A stretch of DNA of 12,691 nt from JBOGEB01 sp050743125 (GTDB lineage: Bacteria > Actinomycetota > Nitriliruptoria > Euzebyales > Egibacteraceae), in assembly GCA_050743125.1 (NCBI GenBank), contig JBOGEB010000128.1, positions 1 to 12,691 of the forward strand, in the 5' to 3' direction. Shown here one piece after another: positions 1 through 5,365 of this stretch; position 1 is the stretch's first letter; each line of letters opens with the position of its first letter. The position numbers and the translations under genes are program-made. The notes under the pieces are model-generated. The model saw nothing but the letters and a program-made list of their open reading frames with translations, was not told the DNA's origin and ran no database searches.

Positions 1-2
1 TC

Positions 3-620
3 GGCGGCGCCACGCTGACCGCCGCGCTGGACCCGCTGGCCCGCAAAACCAGCCACGCCGACGACCGCACCTACCCGCAAAGAATGGCCGACGCGCTCGT
101 CGAGCTCGCCCGACGCTCACTCGACGCAGGCGACCTGCCCCAAGTCGCCGTCCAACGGCCCCACGTGATCCTGATCGCCACCGCCGAGGCGCTGGACGGA
201 AAGCCCGGGGCGCCCGCGGCCCGGCTGGACGGCGTCGGCCCGGTCAGCGCCGCCACCGCGCAGATGATCTGCTGCGACGCCGAGACCACGACGGTGTGGA
301 TGACCCGCAACGGGGAAGTGCTCGACGCGGGCCGCACACAACGGCAGCCGACAAGGCAGCAGCGGGTCGCGGTCATCGCCAGAGACCAGACCTGCGTCGG
401 CTGCGGCGCGCCGGCTTCCCGCTGCCAAGTGCATCACGTGCGCTGGTGGACACGCGACCTGGGGCCCACGGACGAGGACAACCTCTGTTTGACCTGCTGG
501 ACGTGTCATCACAGGATTCACGAGGACGGCTGGCTCGTGGCCCGCGACCCGGGCACCGGACGGTTCAGCATGCACCCGCCGGACCCGCTCGCCCGGCCAC
601 ACCGGCGACGAGCGAGCTGA
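3..620 (+). CDS. HNH endonuclease with DUF222-type N-terminal region (13E12-like), 5'-truncated by window edge
   Basis: The reading frame is open from the first complete codon at 3 and the true start lies upstream of the window, so this is the C-terminal ~205 residues. The first half resembles the DUF222 region that precedes HNH domains in the multicopy 13E12-like proteins of actinobacteria. The C-terminal half is an HNH zinc-finger nuclease: CVGC at 393-404, a HH pair at 432-437, then an Asn in DEDN and CWTCHHRIH at 495-521. HNH proteins of this kind bind a divalent metal and cut DNA; the role of the 13E12-like family is not well established and they often behave as mobile or repeated elements. 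The ATG at 84 is internal to the conserved region and is not the start. A partial copy of the 3' end follows immediately downstream. Confidence 0.85.
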   Translation, partial: GGATLTAALDPLARKTSHADDRTYPQRMADALVELARRSLDAGDLPQVAVQRPHVILIATAEALDGKPGAPAARLDGVGPVSAATAQMICCDAETTTVWMTRNGEVLDAGRTQRQPTRQQRVAVIARDQTCVGCGAPASRCQVHHVRWWTRDLGPTDEDNLCLTCWTCHHRIHEDGWLVARDPGTGRFSMHPPDPLARPHRRRAS

Positions 621-626
621 CCCGTG

Positions 627-654
627 CCCCGACCTGGGTCCGGCCAGGTCGGGG
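627..654 (+). terminator. Perfect 11-bp inverted repeat just after the HNH gene, likely terminator hairpin
   Basis: CCCCGACCTGG at 627-637 is followed by a 6-nt loop and the exact complement CCAGGTCGGGG at 644-654. It begins 6 bp after the HNH stop codon. No T-tract follows, so if it terminates transcription it is of the U-poor type common in high-GC actinobacteria. It could also be a recombination scar, since it sits between the two copies of the HNH tail. Confidence 0.5.
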
Positions 655-702
655 ACACCCCCACGCCCCCACCAGCCCGCGCCGGCCACGCGCAGCCTGA
701 CC

Positions 703-875
703 GGTGGACACGCGACCTGGGACCCACAGAGGACAACCTCTGTTTAACCTGCTGGGACTGCCACGCGAAGATCCACCACGACGGCTGGCTCGTCGCCCGC
801 GACCCGGACACCGGACGGTTCAGCATGCACCCGCCCGACCCGCTCGCCCGACCACACCGACGACGAGCCGGCTGA
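703..875 (+). pseudogene. Remnant: duplicated C-terminal fragment of an HNH endonuclease
   Basis: Translation in the frame ending at the TGA at 873-875 gives the last ~57 residues of an HNH protein nearly matching the gene upstream, from WTRDLGPTEDN to PHRRRAG. The CxxC knuckle and the HH pair of the active domain are absent, so this piece cannot be a working nuclease. The frame is open back to a GTG at 624, but residues 624-702 (PTPPPARAGHA-like) do not resemble the family. The preserved frame and stop suggest either a recent duplication or the tail of a second gene copy whose front was deleted by recombination between copies. Confidence 0.75.
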
Positions 876-929
876 CCCGCGCCCGACACCACCCACGCAC
901 ACATGCCAAGAGCCTGAAATCGAGGTTAG

Positions 930-1088
930 GCCGCCGGTTTGCGCCAGAACCTTCGTCGTGCGCACCCTGAGGCAACCGCCGAAGACATCGAGCAGTTGCT
1001 GAGGGACTGGATCAACCACCGCCCCGGCGCCGAGTGGGGAACGCCCCGACCCAGAGCACTGAGCGAGGCATGGAGCGGCGAGGCATGA
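930..1088 (+). pseudogene. Possible C-terminal fragment of a short hypothetical protein
   Basis: The frame opens after a TAG at 927-929 and ends at the TGA at 1086-1088. It reads RQNLRRAHPEATAEDIEQ, then LLRDWINHRPGAEWG and a short tail. The pattern RR.HPEA..EDIE.LL..W...RPGAE.G resembles the C-terminus of small bacterial proteins of unknown function that I recall ending in RPGAE-G, but I cannot name the family. There is no plausible start codon with a ribosome site in this frame, so it reads as a gene end stranded among debris. It could also be chance open frame in GC-rich DNA. Confidence 0.4.
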
Positions 1089-1097
1089 GTTGCCTGG

Positions 1098-1880
1098 TCA
1101 GCGGTTGCGGGCCTGCGCGAGCAGCAGGTCGTCGATCTGGTCGCGCAGGTCGAGGAAGCGGTCGTCGCGGCGCACAGCCGGGCCGCGGCTGCGCCCGAAC
1201 GGCACCTCGACCGTGGTGGCCACGCGGCCGGGATGGGACGTGAGGACGTAGACGCGCTGGGCGAGGTAGATCGCCTCCTCGACGTCGTGGGTGACCATCG
1301 CGATCGTCGTTCCGGTCTGCTGCCAGACCCCCAGCAGGAGCTCCTGCATGACCCGCTTGGTCTGTGCATCCAACGCGCCGAACGGCTCGTCGAGCAGCAG
1401 CACCGCCGGCTCGGTCACCAGCGCCCTGGCGATCGCCACACGCTGGCGCATGCCGCCGGACAGCTCCCGAGGAAGCCGGTCCGCCCAGCGCGACAGGCTC
1501 ATGATTCCCAGGTAACGGTCGACCTGCTCGCGCCGCTCGTGGCGGGGCACCCCGGCAAGCTCCAGCCCGAACTCGATGTTGCCGGCGACCGTCCGCCACG
1601 GGTACAGCGAGTACGCCTGGAACACCAGCCCACGGTCGGGACCGGGACCCGTCACCTGCCGGCCGTCGATCAGCACCTCGCCCTCGGTAGGCGGCTCCAA
1701 GCCCGCGATGATCTTGAGCAGGGTGGACTTCCCGCACCCGGACGTGCCGACGATACAGACCAGGTCGCCAGCGCCCACCGTGAGGTCGATGCGGTCGAGA
1801 GCGACCATCGCGCTGGCGCCGTTGCCGTAGCGCTTGGCCAGCCCGCGGACGGCGAGCTTCGGGACGGTCACCGGGCCCAT
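1098..1880 (-). CDS. ABC transporter ATP-binding protein, NitT/TauT (SsuB/TauB) family
   Basis: This 260-residue protein is the nucleotide-binding subunit of an importer and sits on the cytoplasmic face, powering uptake of the ligand bound by the lipoprotein encoded two genes upstream. All ABC motifs are intact: Walker A GTSGCGKST at residues 45-53, Q-loop at Gln88, signature LSGGM at 140-144, Walker B VLLLDEP at 160-166 and the switch His198 in VTHD. The Q-loop region FQAYSLYPWRTV and the PFGALDAQTK stretch are typical of nitrate/sulfonate/taurine-type ATPases. It is the last gene of the operon. The ATG at 1880 overlaps the permease end by 13 bp; a GTG at 1871 would give the tighter 4-bp GTGA overlap and also fits, as no strong Shine-Dalgarno decides between them. 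The frame stays open upstream inside the permease gene, but that part is not coding. Confidence 0.93.
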   Translation of the reverse strand: MGPVTVPKLAVRGLAKRYGNGASAMVALDRIDLTVGAGDLVCIVGTSGCGKSTLLKIIAGLEPPTEGEVLIDGRQVTGPGPDRGLVFQAYSLYPWRTVAGNIEFGLELAGVPRHERREQVDRYLGIMSLSRWADRLPRELSGGMRQRVAIARALVTEPAVLLLDEPFGALDAQTKRVMQELLLGVWQQTGTTIAMVTHDVEEAIYLAQRVYVLTSHPGRVATTVEVPFGRSRGPAVRRDDRFLDLRDQIDDLLLAQARNR

Positions 1881-2734
1881 GGCGACAGCCGGTTGCGGAG
1901 CAGCCGCAGCGCGAGGTCGGCGGAAACCCCGAGCAGGCCGATGACCGCGACCACGGCCAGGATCAGGTCGGTCTGGAGGAACTTCTGCGCGCGCGTGATG
2001 CGCAGCCCGACGCCCTCGTCGGCGGCAAGCAGCTCGGCGACGATGATGAGGTTCCAAGCCGCGGCGAGGTTGACCCGCGCGGCGTCGATCATCCCGGGAA
2101 GGCAGTGGGGAAAGATCACCCGCCAGAACGCCTCGAGGCGCGAAGCGCCCAGCGTGTAGGAGACCTGGATCAGCTCCTTGGGCACCTGCCAGACGGTGTC
2201 GGCGGTCATCAGCGTGTTGAAGAACACCGTCCCGAGGAAGATCAGCGCGACCTTTGGCGCCTCGTCGATGCCGAACCAGATCAGCAACAGGGGAATGAAC
2301 GCGGTGGCCGGCATGTACCGGACGACGCTGATCATCGGCTCGAACAGCGACTGGATGCTGCGGAAGCTGCCCATCGCCAGCCCCAGCGGAACCGACAGGA
2401 GCAGCGCCAGGCCGAACCCATAGGCGACCCGGCGGACGCTGGCCGCGACGTCCGTGACCATCTCGCCACTCGCCGCCCAGCGGCCGAGCGCGCGCACAAC
2501 CGAAACGGGGCTCGGCAGGAACAGCGGGCTGACCGTCTGGGTGGCGTACAGCAGCACCCACACCAGCACCGGGGCGCACAGCGAAGCCACCACGAGCGGC
2601 AGCCGCAGTCGCTCGGGGATCTCCTCGCGAATACGCCAGAACACCGAGGGCCGCAGCGGGCGCCGCCCTCGCGGTTGTCCGGCTTCTGGCGCGCCCGACG
2701 TGGCCTCCGAGCTGGTGGCGGTACCCCCGCTCAT
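1868..2734 (-). CDS. ABC transporter permease, NitT/TauT (SsuC/TauC) family
   Basis: The 288-residue inner-membrane subunit forms the translocation path of the importer. After a charged, Ser/Pro-rich cytoplasmic start (about residues 1-45) the first membrane segment is at about 47-63, followed by further hydrophobic stretches near 107-122, 137-154, 162-175, 222-236 and 257-275. The conserved EAA loop, which docks on the ATPase, reads EAFWRVIFPHCLPGMIDA at 201-218. The region MPATAFIPLLLIWFGI is characteristic of the SsuC/TauC branch. The ATG overlaps the stop of the upstream binding-protein gene by 4 bp (ATGA), so the two are translationally coupled. Length is normal for the family. Substrate cannot be read from this subunit; the leader riboswitch argues for guanidine. 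Confidence 0.93.
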   Translation of the reverse strand: MSGGTATSSEATSGAPEAGQPRGRRPLRPSVFWRIREEIPERLRLPLVVASLCAPVLVWVLLYATQTVSPLFLPSPVSVVRALGRWAASGEMVTDVAASVRRVAYGFGLALLLSVPLGLAMGSFRSIQSLFEPMISVVRYMPATAFIPLLLIWFGIDEAPKVALIFLGTVFFNTLMTADTVWQVPKELIQVSYTLGASRLEAFWRVIFPHCLPGMIDAARVNLAAAWNLIIVAELLAADEGVGLRITRAQKFLQTDLILAVVAVIGLLGVSADLALRLLRNRLSPWAR

Positions 2735-3747
2735 GAGGCGCGCCCCTCGTGCCGGGAGGCGTAATTCCGCACGAAGCGCGGGTCGAAGACCGCGTCCAGC
2801 TGTGGGCGCGTCTCGACGAGCCCGGCAGTGACCAGGAAATCAGCGATCCTGCTGGCGGTGAACTCGAGGCTGGCGAAGTCGTTGCCGGGCTCGAATGCCT
2901 TCAGGTTGTCCTCGAGCGAAAAGATCGTTGTCCCCCCGTCGTAACTGCGGTAGTCCTCGACGCTCACGCCGGCTCGGCGCGCCATGATCGCAACGGACTC
3001 GTCGGGGTGCTCCCGGATGTAGTCGAGCGTGGCGAACCAGGCGTCGACCAGCCGCTGCACCGTCTCCGGATCACGCTCGGCGAGCTCGGTCGACACGACC
3101 AGGTGATCGGGGATCGACCCGGGAAAATCCGCGGACGTGAACAAGGTCTTCGACCCGGGACGCTCCAGCGCTCGGGTGGTGAACGGGGCGAACACCGCGA
3201 CCGCGTCGAGGTCGCTCGTCCCGGCCGCGAACTGCGCCGCCGCCGCGCCCGTCTCCAGCGGCACGATCGCCACGTCGTCGGGGCTCAAGCCCACCGACTG
3301 CAGGCCGAGCAGCAGGAGAAAGTGGTCGACTACGCCGACCTCGACGCCGATCTTCTTGCCCTTCAGATCCGTGATCGTATTGATGCCGTCGCGGACGATG
3401 ACCTGGTCGTTGCCGGTCGAGTTGTCGTTGACCAACACGATCACCTCGTCAGCGCCGGCCGCGACCGAGGCCAGCGTGTCGTTGAGGGTCTGCGCGTTGG
3501 CGTCGAGCTGGCCGGCTGCGAAGGCATTGATCGAGTCGAGATAGCCCTCGAACCAGCGCAGCTCGACGTTCACCCCGACCTCCTCGAAGATCCCCGCCTC
3601 CTCGGTGACCTGCCAGGGGAACCAACCGGGCCAGGCGCTGAACCCGACAGTGACCGGCTCGCCAGCTCCCCTCGGAGCGCCGCCGCCGCAGGCCGCCACG
3701 GCAAGGGCGAACGCGACCAGCGTCGCAGCCAGCCAAGTGGCACGCAT
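2731..3747 (-). CDS. ABC transporter substrate-binding lipoprotein (NMT1/SsuA/TauA-like), probable guanidine-responsive importer
   Basis: This 338-residue protein starts with a signal peptide and lipobox ending VAAC, giving a lipid-anchored Cys20, so it should sit on the outer face of the membrane. The mature part shows the SsuA/TauA/THI5-like fold pattern: VTVGFSAWPGWFPWQVTEEA near the front, DLKGKKIGVEVG at the hinge region and RLVDAWFATLDYIREHPDE in the C-terminal half. The start at 3747 is preferred because AGGAGGG lies 7 nt upstream; an ATG at 3774 is further from any such site and would spoil the signal peptide. Proteins of this family are often labelled nitrate, sulfonate or taurine binders by default. 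Here the gene lies behind a guanidine-I riboswitch, a context known for NitT/TauT-type transporters, so guanidine or a close relative is the best guess; this is inference. Confidence 0.9.
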   Translation of the reverse strand: MRATWLAATLVAFALAVAACGGGAPRGAGEPVTVGFSAWPGWFPWQVTEEAGIFEEVGVNVELRWFEGYLDSINAFAAGQLDANAQTLNDTLASVAAGADEVIVLVNDNSTGNDQVIVRDGINTITDLKGKKIGVEVGVVDHFLLLLGLQSVGLSPDDVAIVPLETGAAAAQFAAGTSDLDAVAVFAPFTTRALERPGSKTLFTSADFPGSIPDHLVVSTELAERDPETVQRLVDAWFATLDYIREHPDESVAIMARRAGVSVEDYRSYDGGTTIFSLEDNLKAFEPGNDFASLEFTASRIADFLVTAGLVETRPQLDAVFDPRFVRNYASRHEGRAS

Positions 3748-3933
3748 CGTCGCACCCTCCTCTCGGTGGCCCACGACTCGTCCGGCAGGTCACCCGGTCA
3801 ACCAGGCCGGGGGCTTCTTCCAGGACAGCCCGCCAACGTCGACCAGGCCGGCAAGCACTGGGAAAGCTCTGCCATCCTGGCACGCCGCCCCCAGGGGCGT
3901 TACCGTTTCGAGCCCACCCGCCGCAACCACAAC
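3748..3933 (-). other. Long leader segment between riboswitch and first transporter gene
   Basis: These ~186 nt of presumed 5' UTR hold no convincing gene. A small hairpin can form from CGCCC-CTGG-GGGCG near 3885-3899. The 14-mer CCGGCCTGGTCGAC at 3838-3851 recurs with one change at 3797-3810, 41 nt further on. A 25-codon frame starting ATGGCAGAG inside it has no ribosome site. I see no further aptamer motif. Confidence 0.4.
3755..3761 (-). promoter_or_regulatory. Strong ribosome binding site of the substrate-binding lipoprotein gene
   Basis: AGGAGGG on the minus strand ends 7 nt before the ATG at 3747. It is the strongest Shine-Dalgarno match I saw in the window and fixes the start of this gene. 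Confidence 0.8.
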
Positions 3934-3960
3934 AGCCCGGCAGGCATGACCTCCCGGGCT
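3934..3960 (-). terminator. Terminator-like hairpin overlapping the 3' side of the guanidine-I riboswitch
   Basis: On the minus strand AGCCCGG (3960-3954) pairs perfectly with CCGGGCT (3940-3934), and inside it AGG (3952-3950) can pair with CCT (3944-3942) around the loop TCATG. The next bases, GTTGTGGTT, are moderately U-rich in RNA. The 5' arm overlaps the GGGACAAAGCCC hairpin of the aptamer and the inner part overlaps the 3' strand of P1, so terminator and aptamer cannot form together. This is the usual arrangement for a ligand-activated riboswitch. Confidence 0.65.
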
Positions 3961-4030
3961 TTGTCCCTCCGTGTAACGACTCGTGCCGCCTGTGCCTCTC
4001 GGACCAACCCACCGCGACCACTAGGCACGC
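3944..4030 (-). promoter_or_regulatory. Guanidine-I riboswitch (ykkC class) aptamer in the transporter leader
   Basis: Read on the minus strand, the conserved ykkC blocks occur in order: CCTAGTGGTCGCGG (4025-4012), GGTCCGAGAG (4005-3996), ACACGG (3974-3969) and GGGACAAAGCCCGGGAGG (3967-3950). The closing helix P1 can form between GCGTGCCT (4030-4023) and AGGTCATGC (3952-3944) with one bulged base. Guanidine-I riboswitches bind guanidinium and turn on genes for its export, degradation or transport. Here the aptamer precedes the NitT/TauT transporter operon and overlaps a terminator-like hairpin. The first block departs from the usual CUAGGGUUCCG (a T replaces a G), which lowers certainty slightly; the other blocks match very well. 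Confidence 0.9.
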
Positions 4031-4201
4031 TATGCAATTGTTGGTTGGCAAGCTTGCCGCAGCGAGGTTTCAACGCTGCTTCCCCGCCGTCACTGTCCTG
4101 TTACACACGCCTGGACGCGACGAACTCTTCGGTTCGAGATTGGGCAGAGCGCTCACGAGTCAGCTCGTGGTAATGCCATGGGCACGACCGGTCCCACTCG
4201 A
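4031..4201 (-). promoter_or_regulatory. Region upstream of the riboswitch; presumed promoter of the transporter operon
   Basis: This gap between the CHAD gene stop and the aptamer must hold the transporter promoter unless transcription reads through from CHAD. TTGAAA at 4073-4068 on the minus strand is a fair -35 candidate but no good -10 follows at 16-18 bp. Just after the CHAD stop a 6-bp hairpin, CACGAG-CTGA-CTCGTG (4169-4154), may end CHAD transcription; it lacks a U-tract. Confidence 0.3.
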
Positions 4202-5275
4202 TCATCCGCGTACCCCTCCGGCAGCGCGGATGATCGCTGCCAGCTCGCCTTGGTCCATCGACGACCGTCCGACGCGCTGGAGCGGCCGGGCTTTTTCGTG
4301 CAGCTCGTCCTGGCTCAGCCCGTCCAAATCATCGTTGGGTGGGGCAAGGTCCGCGATTTCGCCCGCCGCGAGCTCGTCGCCGAACTCCCGCCATGCTCGC
4401 CAGTAACCAGCCAGCCGACGAGCGAACGCGGAGGGTCGTTCCACGTACAGGCGAGCGCCCAACCGAAGGGCTCGACGTTTCAGGTCGGCTCGACGGCTGC
4501 CGATGATGACGAGCGCATCCGCGTTGGCGCCTCCGAACTGATCGGGATACGAGCGGAGCTGGTCAGCCAGGACCGCCAGATTGTGATCGTCCCCCAGCAC
4601 GTCGGAGAGATCGTGGAGCCGATCTGCCAGGGGTCGTAACACGCTGGGGGCCGAGTCTTGCAGGATCCGCATGTGGTACCAGGAGTCCTTCACCCGTTTT
4701 CGCCACTCGTGGAAGGTTTCGTCGGATGGCTGTTCCAGGCTGTCGGCGAAGCGCTTCCGTCCTCGGCTGTAGGTCTTTGCGGCGCCAGCGCAGACCACGT
4801 CGAAGTCGTTGTCGAACGTCCAGCCGTCGACCCGGCTCCGCCCCCTCACCAGCAGCTCCTGAGCGCGCCGGATCCGCGCGTCCTGGTCGGCCACCCCCCG
4901 GCTTGCCGCTTGCGCCCGTGCGGCCAGCCCGTCCCTGATCCAGAGGATGCCGTTGCTCGGGATCTGATCGACGTGAGCGGCTACCAGGTCGTCGAAGGTG
5001 CCCAACAGGGCGTGAGCGTCCCGGATGGGTGACAGTTCCCGGGCGGCGTCCCGGAACGCGGCGTTGGCCTGCTGGTGATCGGCTGCCATCGCTGGCCGGA
5101 CCAGCCGAACCAGGCCGCGGAGCTCCTTGCACCGCTTCCGCACGTCGTGCACCGCCTCTTCGGTCCCTCCCGAACCAGGATGGCCGAGGCGATCGAGCGC
5201 CTTGTCGAGCCGCTCGTGAGCGATTCGGCGGACTCCGTCGGAAATGGTCTCGGCGAGCTTGAATCGGTATGCCAT
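4202..5275 (-). CDS. CHAD-domain protein, probable polyphosphate-associated, with Rho_N/SAP-like C-terminal tail
   Basis: The 357-residue protein is mostly a CHAD (conserved histidine alpha-helical) domain: two four-helix repeats with conserved His and basic residues. Repeat 1 opens with AVHDVRKRCKELRGLVRLVR (His43); repeat 2 has FHEWRKRVKDSWYHMRIL (His189, His201) and LSDVLGDDHNLAVLADQL (His231). CHAD domains bind inorganic polyphosphate and are often encoded beside polyphosphate genes; here ppk1 is the divergent neighbour, about 60-90 bp away start to start. Residues ~318-350 do not belong to CHAD: LSQDELHEKARPLQRVGRSS followed by M-D-Q-G-ELAAIIRAAG resembles the helix-extended-helix motif (LSK-EL---A--L-I-GRSKM-K-EL) of Rho_N/SAP-like nucleic-acid-binding tails. 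The start at 5275 lacks a clear Shine-Dalgarno site. Confidence 0.9.
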   Translation of the reverse strand: MAYRFKLAETISDGVRRIAHERLDKALDRLGHPGSGGTEEAVHDVRKRCKELRGLVRLVRPAMAADHQQANAAFRDAARELSPIRDAHALLGTFDDLVAAHVDQIPSNGILWIRDGLAARAQAASRGVADQDARIRRAQELLVRGRSRVDGWTFDNDFDVVCAGAAKTYSRGRKRFADSLEQPSDETFHEWRKRVKDSWYHMRILQDSAPSVLRPLADRLHDLSDVLGDDHNLAVLADQLRSYPDQFGGANADALVIIGSRRADLKRRALRLGARLYVERPSAFARRLAGYWRAWREFGDELAAGEIADLAPPNDDLDGLSQDELHEKARPLQRVGRSSMDQGELAAIIRAAGGVRG

Positions 5276-5315
5276 AAGGTGGGTCTACCCGCCAAGCGCC
5301 CGGCCATAACCGGGG

Positions 5316-5351
5316 GTTCATACAAGGTTCATTCTGTGGTCGCCCGGTTCA
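5316..5351 (+). promoter_or_regulatory. PHO-box-like direct repeats upstream of ppk1
   Basis: GTTCATACAAG at 5316-5326 is followed directly by GTTCATTCTGT at 5327-5337: two GTTCA cores 11 bp apart, which is the form of PhoP-binding PHO boxes in Streptomyces and relatives. A third GTTCA lies at 5347-5351. The site is in the divergent CHAD/ppk1 region. A possible -10 (CAAGAT, 5354-5359) lies where an activator bound in place of a -35 element would need it. Phosphate-dependent control of polyphosphate genes is well known; binding here is inference. Confidence 0.55.
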
Positions 5352-5365
5352 ACCAAGATGAGAGG

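Larger units (their letters stand above)
445..875 (+). repeat. Tandem direct repeat of the HNH gene 3' end (445-620 and 703-875)
   Basis: Both units begin GGTGGACACGCGACCTGGG and run through the stop codon into TGACCCG. The offset is 258 bp at the start and 255 bp at the end because the second unit lacks one codon (GPTDEDN becomes GPTEDN). By hand count about 85-90% of bases match. Mismatches cluster where the last zinc-ligand motif is encoded (CWTCHHRIH versus CWDCHAKIH). The 82 bp between the units include the inverted repeat at 627-654. Confidence 0.85.

Noticed and set aside
1881..2579. N-terminal extension of the transporter ATPase frame into the permease gene
   Set aside because: The extension overlaps the conserved permease in another frame and has no similarity to ATPase sequence; the family starts near the ATG at 1880 or GTG at 1871.
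3798..3875. Leader peptide frame ATGGCAGAG... of 25 codons
   Set aside because: No Shine-Dalgarno site, no regulatory codon run, and it lies in a structured leader.
2749..4173. Long plus-strand open frame (474 codons) across the binding-protein gene and the riboswitch leader
   Set aside because: It is antisense to a clear lipoprotein gene, is Arg/Asp/Gly-rich without any domain pattern, and covers a structured leader. High GC makes long shadow frames common.
3748..4201. TPP riboswitch in the leader, considered because the binding protein resembles THI5/NMT1-type proteins
   Set aside because: The TPP core motifs (CUGAGA and ACCUGAUCUGG-like) are not present; the ykkC blocks are.
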